From positions 3,530 to 67,529 of the forward strand of contig CAZUXM010000010.1 of assembly GCA_964624635.1 (NCBI GenBank): 64,000 nucleotides of DNA, given 5' to 3'. The stretch comes from JANWKQ01 sp964624635 (GTDB lineage: Bacteria; Bacteroidota; Bacteroidia; CAIKAF01). Position 1 is the first letter of the stretch. Each line of letters starts with the position of its first letter. The translations under genes and the position numbers were made by a program. Under the pieces are notes generated by a model. The model was not told the DNA's origin. It made no database searches and was given only the letters and a program-made list of their open reading frames with translations. Positions 33,345 to 42,748 of the stretch are shown piece by piece.

Positions 33345-35189
33345 ATGTGTGGAATTGTTGGATACATTGGAAAAAAACAAGCATACCCCATCCTTATTAA
33401 AGGATTACAACGATTAGAATACCGCGGTTACGATAGTGCCGGCGTAGCTTTACTTAATGGAGGTATCAAATTATATAAAAAACAAGGAAAAGTTTCTGAT
33501 CTTTCTACTTATACCAATAATAAAGATAAAGACGGAAGTATAGGTATTGGTCATACACGTTGGGCAACCCATGGTGTACCCAATGACATCAATGCCCATC
33601 CTCATTTCTCTCCGAGCAAAGAATTAGTCATTATTCATAACGGGATTATTGAGAACTATTCAACCATTAAAGAAGGGCTTCTAAAACGTGGTTATACATT
33701 CAATAGTGATACTGATACTGAAGTATTGGTTTTTTTAATTGAAGATATTCTTAAAAAAGAAAATTGTTCATTAGAAGAAGCAGTACGTTTAGCACTTAAT
33801 GAAGTAATTGGGGCGTATGCTATTGTAGTGATGAGTAAAAATGATCCTCATAAACTGGTAGCTGCCAAAAAGGGAAGTCCGTTAGTAATTGGTATTGGTG
33901 ATAATGAGGAAGAATATTTTGTAGCATCCGACGCTACTCCAATTATTGAATACACAAAAAATGTAGTGTATTTAGAAGATGAAGAATTTGCTGTGGTAGA
34001 ACCAGGCAAAAAACTCAAAATAAAGACTATTAAGAATGCTGAAATCACACCTTATATTCAGGAGCTTCAAATGGAATTGGAGAGTTTGGAAAAAGGAGGG
34101 TATGAGCATTTTATGTTGAAAGAAATCAACGAACAGCCCCGTTCTATTCGTGATAGTTTAAGAGGAAGAATGGATCCTACTACCGGTCAAATAAAAATGG
34201 CAGGGATTGATGAATTTGAGAAAAAATTATTGACGGCACAACGTATCATCATTGTTGGTTGTGGTACCAGTTGGCATGCCGGATTAGTAGGTGAATACCT
34301 CATTGAGGAGTTAGCTCGTATACCTGTTGAAGTAGAATATGCTTCGGAATTTCGTTATAGAAATCCCATCATCAATGAAAATGATATTGTCATCGCTATT
34401 TCGCAATCGGGGGAAACAGCTGACACTTTAGCAGCTATTAAACTGGCTAAAAGCAAAGGAGCTACTATTTTTGGTATTTGTAATGTAGTGGGCTCATCCA
34501 TTGCCCGTGAAACACATGCAGGAGCCTATACTCATGCCGGACCCGAAATTGGGGTAGCCTCCACCAAAGCATTTACTGCACAGGTATCTGTATTATGTTT
34601 AATTGCACTAACCCTTGGATATAAAAAGGGAGTACTAACAGAATCACGCTACCGACAATTATTGGAAGAATTAGATACTATTCCTCATAAAGTAGAAGAA
34701 ACACTAAAAACAGATACGGTAGTTAAACAGATTAGTGATGTGTTTGCCAATGTGAGAAATTTCCTTTATTTAGGTCGTGGGTTTAACTTCCCTGTAGCAC
34801 TGGAAGGAGCTTTAAAACTTAAAGAAATATCTTACATTCATGCTGAGGGGTACCCTGCAGCCGAGATGAAACACGGACCCATTGCATTGATCGATGAAGA
34901 GATGCCAGTGGTGGTAATTGCGAATAAAAATACTTCTTACGAAAAAATTGTATCTAACATACAGGAAGTAAAAGCCCGTGGGGGTAAAATCATTGCTATT
35001 GTAACTCACGGTGACCATGAAGTAACCCAACTGGCAGATTATACTATTTCGGTTCCTGAAATTGATGAAGCATTTTCACCTATTATTACGGTTGTGCCCT
35101 TACAGTTACTTTCGTATCATATTGCCGTAATGAGAGGTTGTAATGTAGATCAGCCCCGTAATTTAGCGAAGAGTGTAACAGTGGAGTAA
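33345..35189 (+). CDS. glmS: Glutamine--fructose-6-phosphate aminotransferase (isomerizing)
   Basis: Makes glucosamine-6-phosphate, the entry to peptidoglycan and LPS amino sugars. 614 residues. The N-terminal glutaminase starts CGIVGYIGKK with catalytic Cys2 (after Met removal Cys1), LEYRGYDSAG and TRWATHG follow. Two SIS domains come next (GCGTSWHAGLVGEY, AISQSGETADTLAA, GRGFNFPVALEGALKLKE), ending in the invariant DQPRNLAKSVTVE. No riboswitch-ribozyme is visible upstream. Confidence 0.98.
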   Translation: MCGIVGYIGKKQAYPILIKGLQRLEYRGYDSAGVALLNGGIKLYKKQGKVSDLSTYTNNKDKDGSIGIGHTRWATHGVPNDINAHPHFSPSKELVIIHNGIIENYSTIKEGLLKRGYTFNSDTDTEVLVFLIEDILKKENCSLEEAVRLALNEVIGAYAIVVMSKNDPHKLVAAKKGSPLVIGIGDNEEEYFVASDATPIIEYTKNVVYLEDEEFAVVEPGKKLKIKTIKNAEITPYIQELQMELESLEKGGYEHFMLKEINEQPRSIRDSLRGRMDPTTGQIKMAGIDEFEKKLLTAQRIIIVGCGTSWHAGLVGEYLIEELARIPVEVEYASEFRYRNPIINENDIVIAISQSGETADTLAAIKLAKSKGATIFGICNVVGSSIARETHAGAYTHAGPEIGVASTKAFTAQVSVLCLIALTLGYKKGVLTESRYRQLLEELDTIPHKVEETLKTDTVVKQISDVFANVRNFLYLGRGFNFPVALEGALKLKEISYIHAEGYPAAEMKHGPIALIDEEMPVVVIANKNTSYEKIVSNIQEVKARGGKIIAIVTHGDHEVTQLADYTISVPEIDEAFSPIITVVPLQLLSYHIAVMRGCNVDQPRNLAKSVTVE

Positions 35190-35543
35190 ATGAAGTATCT
35201 AGCATTTACCGGATACACCCTGTTTATTATTTCTATTTCAGTACTGGCTTATTTAAATGTCATTCCTACTAAGAAAATTAATATACCTTATTACGATTAT
35301 GTAGGACATTTTATTTTGTACGGCATTTGGGCTTATTTATTTGCTATGGTACTACCTAAAAATATCTTACCTTTTATTCCCGTAGGAATTCTCTTCATTA
35401 CACTTATTACTATTGTTGAAGAGTGTTTACAATCTTTTTCTTCGGTTCGAAGTTTTAGTTTGGTTGATATGGGATGTAGTATTGCAGGAATAATATTGGG
35501 GGGAGTTATTTTTAACCTCCAATCAAAAGCTGCCTATAAATAA
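35190..35543 (+). CDS. VanZ-family membrane protein
   Basis: 117 residues with four hydrophobic segments and the VanZ-like conserved polar residues: YYDYVGHFILYG (D and H of the second helix) and EECLQSFSSVRSFSLVDM. The start follows the glmS stop directly (TAAATG), so it is translationally coupled to glmS. Family members have no firm role despite the name from teicoplanin resistance; resistance should not be assumed. Confidence 0.85.
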   Translation: MKYLAFTGYTLFIISISVLAYLNVIPTKKINIPYYDYVGHFILYGIWAYLFAMVLPKNILPFIPVGILFITLITIVEECLQSFSSVRSFSLVDMGCSIAGIILGGVIFNLQSKAAYK

Positions 35544-35593
35544 TGAGAATTTGCCTTAAACCTTTGTTGACCAGGCAATCTGAATGTATACAA

Positions 35594-36259
35594 CTAAGCA
35601 AACTTCAAATTCAGTTTTTTACTGGCATGTTTGCAAGCCACCTGCTGAGCTTTCTTTTTTGAGTTTCCCTCTCCGGTTCCTAAGGGTTTACCATCAATAT
35701 GTACATTGATGATGTATTTCTTTTTATCACCACGTCCGCTATCGGAAATGGTTTCGAACTTGAGTGTCTTTTTATTTTTTTGAACCCAGATAAAAAGTTC
35801 ACTCTTATAATCAATATGATCTTCTTTAATCTCTTTTAAATTGATTCGTTTTTCAATAATCTGTGTTTTTACAAACTTGTAAGCTACCTTAAATCCTCGA
35901 TCCAGATAAATGGCTCCAATAAACGCTTCCAATGCATTTCCTTTTACATCGTCAGGCAAAACATTTTTATTAAAGTTCCCTCGTATGTACTTATCCAAAC
36001 CCAACTCTTCGGCGATACGATTAAGTTGCGACCGTTGTACAATGATTGACCGGAGTTTGGTTAAATCCCCTTCGTTTTTATCAGGATAATTTTTATATAA
36101 AATATCAGCAATCACTAAATCCAAAACGGAGTCTCCCAAATATTCTAATCTTTCATTATTCAATTTGTTTCCGGTTCTTCCATTAGAAGCAGAAGCATGA
36201 ATCAATGCCTGTTCGTAATAGGAAAAATCTTTAATGGGGAACTCAAGAATCTTTTCCAT
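35594..36259 (-). CDS. rnc: Ribonuclease III
   Basis: Double-strand RNA endonuclease for rRNA and mRNA processing. From ATG 36259 it has 221 residues: the RNase III domain with NERLEYLGDSVL (35-46) and ALEAFIGAIYLD (about 108-119), then a dsRNA-binding domain (about 145-219, GKPLGTGEGNSKKKAQQVA). The reading frame stays open 34 codons further upstream, and this extension (with KSLGFTSKEKREF) looks like the usual N-terminus of Bacteroidota RNase III, but no ATG, GTG or TTG is present there. The true start may be non-canonical. The gene completes an acpP-fabF-rnc order. Confidence 0.94.
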   Translation of the reverse strand: MEKILEFPIKDFSYYEQALIHASASNGRTGNKLNNERLEYLGDSVLDLVIADILYKNYPDKNEGDLTKLRSIIVQRSQLNRIAEELGLDKYIRGNFNKNVLPDDVKGNALEAFIGAIYLDRGFKVAYKFVKTQIIEKRINLKEIKEDHIDYKSELFIWVQKNKKTLKFETISDSGRGDKKKYIINVHIDGKPLGTGEGNSKKKAQQVACKHASKKLNLKFA

Positions 36260-36523
36260 TCTTGTTTTGAATTCCCTTTTTTCTTTGCTGGTAAAGCCCA
36301 GCGATTTTAAAAATCCTTGTAAAACTAGTACTATAATAAGCCCAACATTTTAAGTTACTCCAATAAAAAATATAGCAATGATTTATACTTGAAAATTAAG
36401 AAGGGCTTTGGTGCTTGGGTGAAGATTATCAAATAATGGTCACCAAACCACGAAGGCCGACATATTTCTTAATTACCTTACAAGTAACGGTAATTGCAAA
36501 AACCTATACTAAAGTAAAAATTA

Positions 36524-37774
36524 TTACTGATATTTTTTGAAAATCACAGAGGCATTATGCCCTCCAAATCCGAATGTATTTGAAAGTGCAGCTCTTACTT
36601 CTCTTTTAGCCGCTTTATTTAAAGTAAGATTTAATTTTTGATCAATCTCGGGATCAGGAGTTGTATGATTAATCGTTGGAGGAATAATTCCTTCTTGCAT
36701 TGCCAATACTGAAGCAATAGCTTCAATGGCTCCGGCAGCTCCCAATAAGTGCCCTGTCATTGATTTAGTTGAACTGATATTAAGATTATACGCATGATCT
36801 CCAAATACTTTGGTAATGGCTTTTAATTCCGCCACATCACCCAAAGGTGTAGATGTACCATGTACATTAATATAATCTATTTCGTTAGGAGACATATAAG
36901 CATCTTCCAATGCCATTTTCATTACACTGGTTGCTCCAATTCCATCAGGATGCGGAGCAGTCATATGATAAGCATCAGCAGTAGCACCACCACCCACCAT
37001 TTCGGCATAGATTTTAGCACCACGAGCCAAAGCATGTTCTAATTCTTCTAAAATAATACAACCGGCACCTTCACCTAATACAAATCCATCACGTGTTTGA
37101 TCAAATGGACGAGAGGCAGTAGTTGGTTCATCATTACGGGTTGACAATGCATGTAAAGCATTAAATCCACCAATACCGGGTTCATTTACAGCAGCTTCAG
37201 AACCTCCGGCTACAATAATGTTTGATTTACCCAAACGGATAAAATTAAAGGCATCAATTAAACTATGTGTTGAGGAGGCACAAGCAGAAACAGTAGCGAA
37301 ATTAGGGCCTCTAAATCCATGACGGATAGAGATATGACCTGAAGCAATATCGGCTATTACTTTAGGAATAAAAAAAGGATTGAAACGTGGAGTTCCATCA
37401 CCTTTACTAAATTCATTTACTTCATTAAAGAAAGTGGTAATTCCACCAATACCGGATGCCCAAATTACCCCAATTTTATCCAGGTCTTCTTTTTCTTTAT
37501 CAATACCGGCATCAATTATTGCCTGATCCGATGCAGCAATGGCATAATGAGTATACGGATCTAATTTGCGTGCTTCTTTGCGGTCCATGTAGTCTTCCGC
37601 ATTAAAGTTTTTCACCTCGCAGGCAAATTGAGTCTTATACTTTGAAGCATCAAAGCGTGTAATATTAGCCGAACCACTAACACCCGCTTTTAGATTTTTC
37701 CAGTATTCTTCTACCGAATTACCTAATGGGGTAATAGCACCCAGGCCTGTAACTACTACACGCTTTAATTGCAT
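36524..37774 (-). CDS. fabF: 3-oxoacyl-ACP synthase II (KASII)
   Basis: Elongating ketoacyl synthase of fatty acid synthesis. 416 residues. The nucleophile Cys165 is in VSACASSTHS; the two histidines are in NVHGTSTPLGD and SMTGHLLGAAG; the C-terminus SNTFGFGGHNASVIFKK is standard. It lies 12 bp after acpP, its substrate carrier, in one operon, with rnc 264 bp further on. Confidence 0.98.
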   Translation of the reverse strand: MQLKRVVVTGLGAITPLGNSVEEYWKNLKAGVSGSANITRFDASKYKTQFACEVKNFNAEDYMDRKEARKLDPYTHYAIAASDQAIIDAGIDKEKEDLDKIGVIWASGIGGITTFFNEVNEFSKGDGTPRFNPFFIPKVIADIASGHISIRHGFRGPNFATVSACASSTHSLIDAFNFIRLGKSNIIVAGGSEAAVNEPGIGGFNALHALSTRNDEPTTASRPFDQTRDGFVLGEGAGCIILEELEHALARGAKIYAEMVGGGATADAYHMTAPHPDGIGATSVMKMALEDAYMSPNEIDYINVHGTSTPLGDVAELKAITKVFGDHAYNLNISSTKSMTGHLLGAAGAIEAIASVLAMQEGIIPPTINHTTPDPEIDQKLNLTLNKAAKREVRAALSNTFGFGGHNASVIFKKYQ

Positions 37775-37786
37775 TCAAATAAAGTA

Positions 37787-38026
37787 TTAAGCTTTTGCGT
37801 TGTCTTCGATGTACTTGATAGCTTCACCTACGGTACTGATTTTTTCAGCTTGATCATCCGGAATAGAAATATTAAATTCCTTTTCAAATTCCATGATTAA
37901 TTCAACCGTATCCAGAGAATCGGCTCCCAAATCGTTTGTAAAGCTAGCTTGTGGAGTAACTTCACCTTCTTCAACACCAAGTTTGTCAACAATAATTGAT
38001 TTCACTCTAGATGCAATGTCAGACAT
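37787..38026 (-). CDS. acpP: Acyl carrier protein
   Basis: 79-residue acidic helical carrier. Ser37 in LGADSLDTVE receives the phosphopantetheine arm. First gene of acpP-fabF. The 133 bp upstream have no gene and should hold the promoter; a near-consensus -7 (TTACTTTG on the minus strand) lies about 30 bp before the start. Confidence 0.98.
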   Translation of the reverse strand: MSDIASRVKSIIVDKLGVEEGEVTPQASFTNDLGADSLDTVELIMEFEKEFNISIPDDQAEKISTVGEAIKYIEDNAKA

Positions 38027-38159
38027 AGTAAAAAATTTATGGTTTAATGGTGCAAAGTAAATAAAAACTATACAATATCAACCAAATTCATAAAAAAATA
38101 AATTTCGGGGTATTATTTGAAAAATCCTATTATACAGACAATTACAGCTTTGTTAGGAA

Positions 38160-38801
38160 CTATTGACCGTATCTGTATAATGTTGTTTTAGCTATTCCAA
38201 ACACCAATTCATCCTTACGGGGCTCTACTATATACAATCCCGTTAAGCTGCCAAAAGCAGGTAAAACGATTTGATTTTTCTTTATCCAAAAGCACGGTAG
38301 TCTAACAGATTGATTCGCTTTACCTACCAGTCTAATTCCAGGATGTATATGTCCGCAAATATTAAATCGATTACCATTTTCTATAGGTTCATGCGTAAAG
38401 CAGATATTTTGTATGGTGAGTTCTTCAATACAGGTAATGTTTACTTGTTTATACATATTAGGTGTAAGTAAATCATGATTGCCTTCGATAAGTATAAATT
38501 GTGTGGTAAATTTTTTAATCCATTGGGCAAATATGTCCCATTGAATATTATGTTGACTGTGGAAAAGATCACCTAAAAAAATAACAGTTTGGGGTTGGTA
38601 TTCTATGATGAGTTTTTCTATTTTTTCTAAATCTCCCAGTTCAACTCCTTGCGAAAAGGCTATTCCGGCTTTTCTAAAGTGGTCAGACTTACCTAAATGA
38701 ACATCCGAAATAATGAGCATTTGTTGGGAGGACCAATATAAACACCGTTCAACCAAAATTGTCATCCTATTCCCACCAAAAACTATTTCATCTTTCGTCA
38801 T
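38160..38801 (-). CDS. pdeM: Metallophosphoesterase, PdeM family (ligase-associated)
   Basis: 213 residues with the calcineurin-like metal motifs: SDVHLGK (32-38), GDLFH (77-81), GNHD (107-110) and FNICGHIHPG (about 147-156). The family is known from a bacterial DNA-repair cluster with an ATP-dependent ligase, a Lhr-like helicase and an exonuclease; none of these partners is in this window, so the gene stands alone here. Divergent from the Asn-rich secreted protein with a 71-bp shared promoter region. Confidence 0.87.
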   Translation of the reverse strand: MTKDEIVFGGNRMTILVERCLYWSSQQMLIISDVHLGKSDHFRKAGIAFSQGVELGDLEKIEKLIIEYQPQTVIFLGDLFHSQHNIQWDIFAQWIKKFTTQFILIEGNHDLLTPNMYKQVNITCIEELTIQNICFTHEPIENGNRFNICGHIHPGIRLVGKANQSVRLPCFWIKKNQIVLPAFGSLTGLYIVEPRKDELVFGIAKTTLYRYGQ

Positions 38802-38872
38802 CTTACAAAAATAACAGGCTTGTTTGAACCTTTTAAACCCATGGGTGTAAACTATAGCATAAAAACTGTAGC

Positions 38873-39493
38873 ATGAAACCGTACATATTACTTACATCAC
38901 TGACCCTAAGCATTTTAACTGTTAGGGCGCAAAATTTAATTAACCAACAAGTCAGCTTTAATAATGTACAAACCAATGTCAATTACACCTTTAATAACCT
39001 TGATATTAATGAAAACAACACCGGTAACCGTGGTAGAGGTTCTTCGACATTCAATAACCCTGGTAATTCAGGAAATAACACCAACCCTCAGGTAAAGGTG
39101 GTTCAGGTTCAACAAAAAACCAATAAACCCAAAAACAAAATCAACAGCAACCCTGTTAATGAAGTAAATGTAAACAGAGGGAATGTTTTTGATGTAAACG
39201 ACAATGTAAATGATGTTAATGTGCAGAGTGTAACTATTACTCATGTAAAAAGCAATCCGGTAATCATTAATAACAATAAAAAAGTAGCGGATAAACCTGT
39301 TGTAAAAGAATATGAAGGTTTGGATTTTAAACCCAGTGGTTTATCAGGTAGGGATTATAGCAATGGTGGAAAGCTAAAAAAAGGAGAAAAAAACATCAAT
39401 AAACCTACCTATACTAAACATAAACCGGTACATAGAAAAAGACCATCATTTAAAAAGGTAAAATATCATACCGCGAAATGTGCTAAGTGGTAA
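38873..39493 (+). CDS. Asn-rich exported protein with basic C-terminus
   Basis: 206 residues. Signal peptide MKPYILLTSLTLSILTVRAQ. The mature part is low complexity, rich in Asn and Val: FNNVQTNVNYTFNNLDINEN, then repeats of N-V-N/D-V-N (NEVNVNRGNVFDVNDNVNDV). The last 50 residues are strongly basic with a His/Lys/Cys ending (KKVKYHTAKCAKW). No family recognised. Such composition suggests an intrinsically disordered or fibre-like exported protein. It converges on rnr with a 5-bp gap. Confidence 0.72.
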   Translation: MKPYILLTSLTLSILTVRAQNLINQQVSFNNVQTNVNYTFNNLDINENNTGNRGRGSSTFNNPGNSGNNTNPQVKVVQVQQKTNKPKNKINSNPVNEVNVNRGNVFDVNDNVNDVNVQSVTITHVKSNPVIINNNKKVADKPVVKEYEGLDFKPSGLSGRDYSNGGKLKKGEKNINKPTYTKHKPVHRKRPSFKKVKYHTAKCAKW

Positions 39494-39498
39494 AGCGA

Positions 39499-41643
39499 TT
39501 ACAAATACACAATAAAATCTACCTGTCTTCTTTCTAAGTCAGCATTTTTTACCTGTATTTTTAGCTTATCTCCTAAACGATATCGTTTACCATATTTGCG
39601 GCCTATATACTGATGGTTTTTTTCGTCATATTCGTAGGCATCATCTTTAAGGTCACGACCACGAACCATTCCTTCACATTTATTTTCAATGATCTCTACA
39701 TAAATACCCCATTCAGTAACACCACTAATCACCCCATCAAACACTTCACCTATTCGGTCAGATAAATATTCTACCTGTTTATATTTGGTAGAAGCACGTT
39801 CGGCCTCTGCTGCTTTTTTCTCCATGTCGGAAGAATGTCTGCATCTAATTTCATAATCTTTTACATTTACAGATGCCATTCCCATCAAATATCGGTCTAA
39901 TAAACGATGTACCATTACATCTGGATACCTTCTGATAGGTGAGGTAAAATGGGTATAGTGCTGAAATCCCAACCCATAATGTCCTATATTTTCAGTGCTG
40001 TAAATCGCTTTTGCCATACTTCGTATGGTAAGGCTTTGAATCATATCTTCCTCCGGTTTTCCTTTTACTGCTGCCATCATTTTATTGAGACTATGGGCAA
40101 TGTTTCTTGGAGAATTAATATCAATAGTATATCCAAATGTTTTTACAAATTCTTTTAATTCCCCAAGCTTCGTTTCATCCGGTTGATCGTGGATTCGGTA
40201 TACAAAAGTTTTTATTTCTTTTTGGGTTTCGTCCTTTAACCCAATTTTTTCAGCCACTTTTTTATTGGCTAATAACATAAACTCTTCAATTAACCAGTTA
40301 GCTTCTTTGGTTACCTTAAAATATACTTCATAAGGAACTCCTTTATTATCAAGTTTGAATTTTACCTCGGATGATTCCACCTTTAAAGCACCATTATCAA
40401 ATCTTTGTTTACGAAGTTGTGATGCTAAATCCCAAAATATTTTTATTTCTTCTTTTAAATCTCCTTCTCCGGTTTCAATTACCTCCTGTGCTTCTTCATA
40501 GGTAAAACGACGAATAGAGTGTATAACAGTTTTTCCAAACCATTGCGATATTATATTAGTGTTTTTATCCATTTCAAAAACAGCACTATAACATAATTTA
40601 TCTTCATTAGGGCGCAATGAACAAACCCCATTCGACAATTTTTCAGGTAACATCGGCACCACACGATCTACCAAGTATACCGAGGTAGCCCTGTTAAAAG
40701 CTTCCTGATCAAGCATACTTCCTTCAGGCATGTAGTGGGTAACATCTGCAATGTGTACGCCTATTTCATAATTACCATTAGGTAAAATCTGTATAGATAA
40801 AGCATCGTCAAAATCTTTGGCATCATGTGGGTCAATAGTAAAGGTGGTAATCTTTCTAAAATCTCTTCTTTTTTTAATCTCCTCTTCAGGGATATCAAAA
40901 CTAATTTTTTCAGCATAACGTTCTACCTGAGCAGGAAATTCCGTAGGAAATCCATATTCAGCCAGAATGGCGTGCATTTCAGTTTCATTCTCTCCCTTTT
41001 TACCTAATACTTTTATTACCTCACCAGTGGGTTTCTTGCCTGATTTTGGCCATTCAGTAATTCGAACCACCGCCTTTTCACCATGTTTACCTCCATTTAA
41101 ATTAGGGATCGGTATAAAAATGTCCAGGTTGATTCTATCATTATCAGGAACAAGAAAAGCATATTTTTCGGATACATCTAAAGTGCCAACAAACTCACTT
41201 TTATTCCGTTGTAAAACCTCTATAATCTCTCCTTCTTTTCTACCCTCTGTTTTTTTATTAAAAACATTCACCTTTACAAAATCCGAAGGCATGGCTCCGT
41301 TAATATTCTTGGAAGAAATAAAAATATCGTCTTCCAATCCATCAACAATAACAAAAGCGTTACCTGAGGATAACATATCCACTTTACCTTCAAAGGTGGT
41401 TTCTTTTTTAATGAATTTGAATTTGCCTTTTTCTAACTCTTCCACCTCTTCTTTTTCAACCAATGAATTCAGCATTTCTGCAATTAATTCTTTGGTAAAC
41501 TCATCCTTGGCCTCCATTTTGGCGGCAATTTGTTTATAGTTCAGAGCCTTGTTACCAGCACCCTGCAATACTTTTTTTATCTCAGCGGCTAAATTATTGT
41601 TTAGGTTGCCTTTTGACTTTTTCTTAGACTTTTTACTCCCCAT
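39499..41643 (-). CDS. rnr: Ribonuclease R
   Basis: 3'-5' exoribonuclease that degrades structured RNA. 714 residues: N-terminal winged-helix region (about 15-75), cold-shock domains (about 80-220), the RNB catalytic domain beginning TFTIDPHDAKDFDDALS (about 270-286, with the metal-binding aspartates), HYTHFTSPIRRYPDVMVHR (about 567-585), and the C-terminal S1 domain (IGEVFDGVISGVTEWGIYVE). The C-terminus after S1 is short. Divergent from the isomerase at 41752. Confidence 0.96.
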   Translation of the reverse strand: MGSKKSKKKSKGNLNNNLAAEIKKVLQGAGNKALNYKQIAAKMEAKDEFTKELIAEMLNSLVEKEEVEELEKGKFKFIKKETTFEGKVDMLSSGNAFVIVDGLEDDIFISSKNINGAMPSDFVKVNVFNKKTEGRKEGEIIEVLQRNKSEFVGTLDVSEKYAFLVPDNDRINLDIFIPIPNLNGGKHGEKAVVRITEWPKSGKKPTGEVIKVLGKKGENETEMHAILAEYGFPTEFPAQVERYAEKISFDIPEEEIKKRRDFRKITTFTIDPHDAKDFDDALSIQILPNGNYEIGVHIADVTHYMPEGSMLDQEAFNRATSVYLVDRVVPMLPEKLSNGVCSLRPNEDKLCYSAVFEMDKNTNIISQWFGKTVIHSIRRFTYEEAQEVIETGEGDLKEEIKIFWDLASQLRKQRFDNGALKVESSEVKFKLDNKGVPYEVYFKVTKEANWLIEEFMLLANKKVAEKIGLKDETQKEIKTFVYRIHDQPDETKLGELKEFVKTFGYTIDINSPRNIAHSLNKMMAAVKGKPEEDMIQSLTIRSMAKAIYSTENIGHYGLGFQHYTHFTSPIRRYPDVMVHRLLDRYLMGMASVNVKDYEIRCRHSSDMEKKAAEAERASTKYKQVEYLSDRIGEVFDGVISGVTEWGIYVEIIENKCEGMVRGRDLKDDAYEYDEKNHQYIGRKYGKRYRLGDKLKIQVKNADLERRQVDFIVYL

Positions 41644-41723
41644 TTCGCTTAATTTCGGGTTAAACTTACCTAATTAACCTCAATTTTATTCCAATTCTAA
41701 CAAGTATTAATAAACAACAATGT

Positions 41724-41731
41724 TATCTTTG
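41724..41731 (+). promoter_or_regulatory. -7 element (TATCTTTG) before the isomerase gene
   Basis: TATCTTTG fits TAnnTTTG and lies 20 bp before the ATG at 41752. No clear -33 partner. Confidence 0.5.
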
Positions 41732-41751
41732 GAGTCTTGTATTTATAGTTC

Positions 41752-42738
41752 ATGAAAGCGCTAATAGAAGGATTTTCGAACCAGATAGAGAAAGGAATTG
41801 AGATTTTTTTGGCCAATCCACCCAAAGAAGTTCAACAAAAATATTCCCAAATTGTAATCAGTGGATTAGGTGGCTCAGGTATTGGGGCTACTATTATACG
41901 TGACCTAAGTGCCACCTTTTCAACCATACCGGTAATTGTTAATAAAGAGTATTCTATACCAGCCTTTGTAGGACCTCAAACATTATTTATTGCCAGCTCA
42001 TATAGTGGGGATACTGAAGAGACTTTGGCTGCCACTCAAATGGCTGCTGAAAAAAAAGCAAATATAGTTTGTATAACCAGTGGGGGGAAATTAGGAGAAA
42101 TGGCCAAAGCCAACAACTGGGGTCTGTTATTAATTCCGGGAGGAAGTCCTCCAAGGGCTAATCTAGGCTATTCATTAACCCAACTGATATGTATATTTTC
42201 CGCTTCCGGTTTTTTACCTGCATCTGCTAAAAATGAGTTGGAAAAAACAATCACATTTATTCGTCAGAATGAAACAGCCATTCGTGAAAAAGCAGCCGAA
42301 ACCGCCAAAAAGTTATTTAATAAACGAATAACTATCTACACTGATGCATCACATGAAGGAGTAGCTGTTCGTTTTCGCCAACAATTGAATGAAAATTCAA
42401 AAATGTTATGCTCTCATCATGTTGTACCTGAAATGAATCATAATGAATTAGTAGGTTGGACCGAAAAGTCAGATGAACTAGCTGTAGTTTTTATTCGTAA
42501 TAACTCTGATCATTCCCGAAACCAATTTAGAATGGACATTAATAAAAGTATTGTTGCTAATTACACCAATACGGTTATTGAACTATGGGGAGAAGGAAAT
42601 AATGAAATTGAAAAAACTTTTTATATCATCCATCTGGTGGATTGGATTTCTTTTTATCTGGCGGAAATGAAAGGGGTAGACATCATGGATATTAAAGTGA
42701 TTGACTTTCTAAAACAGAAGTTATCAGAAATTAACTAG
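41752..42738 (+). CDS. Bifunctional phosphoglucose/phosphomannose isomerase
   Basis: 328-residue SIS-domain protein of the archaeal-type PGI/PMI family, also widespread in Bacteroidota. The N-terminal SIS domain has ISGLGGSGIGATI (about 31-43) and IASSYSGDTEETLA (about 83-96). The second half carries the family block PEMNHNELVGW (about 227-237), whose Glu and His take part in catalysis. It interconverts glucose-6-P, fructose-6-P and mannose-6-P. It is followed by lipB after 10 bp on the same strand; no functional tie is evident. Confidence 0.88.
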   Translation: MKALIEGFSNQIEKGIEIFLANPPKEVQQKYSQIVISGLGGSGIGATIIRDLSATFSTIPVIVNKEYSIPAFVGPQTLFIASSYSGDTEETLAATQMAAEKKANIVCITSGGKLGEMAKANNWGLLLIPGGSPPRANLGYSLTQLICIFSASGFLPASAKNELEKTITFIRQNETAIREKAAETAKKLFNKRITIYTDASHEGVAVRFRQQLNENSKMLCSHHVVPEMNHNELVGWTEKSDELAVVFIRNNSDHSRNQFRMDINKSIVANYTNTVIELWGEGNNEIEKTFYIIHLVDWISFYLAEMKGVDIMDIKVIDFLKQKLSEIN

Positions 42739-42748
42739 TTACATTCTT

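Noticed and set aside
33280..33345. glmS ribozyme-riboswitch upstream of glmS
   Set aside because: Only 6 bp separate the DUF4270 stop from glmS, so there is no room for the ribozyme.
35190..35543. VanZ-like protein as a glycopeptide resistance gene
   Set aside because: The family is widespread and no other van genes are present; the location after glmS suggests a housekeeping role.
36400..36480. TTTGGTG/CACCAAA inverted repeat between rnc and fabF as a terminator
   Set aside because: A 7-bp stem with a loop of about 30 nt and no T-run is too weak.
40967..41539. 190-aa + strand ORF within rnr
   Set aside because: Opposite-strand shadow of the Lys/Glu-rich rnr coding sequence.
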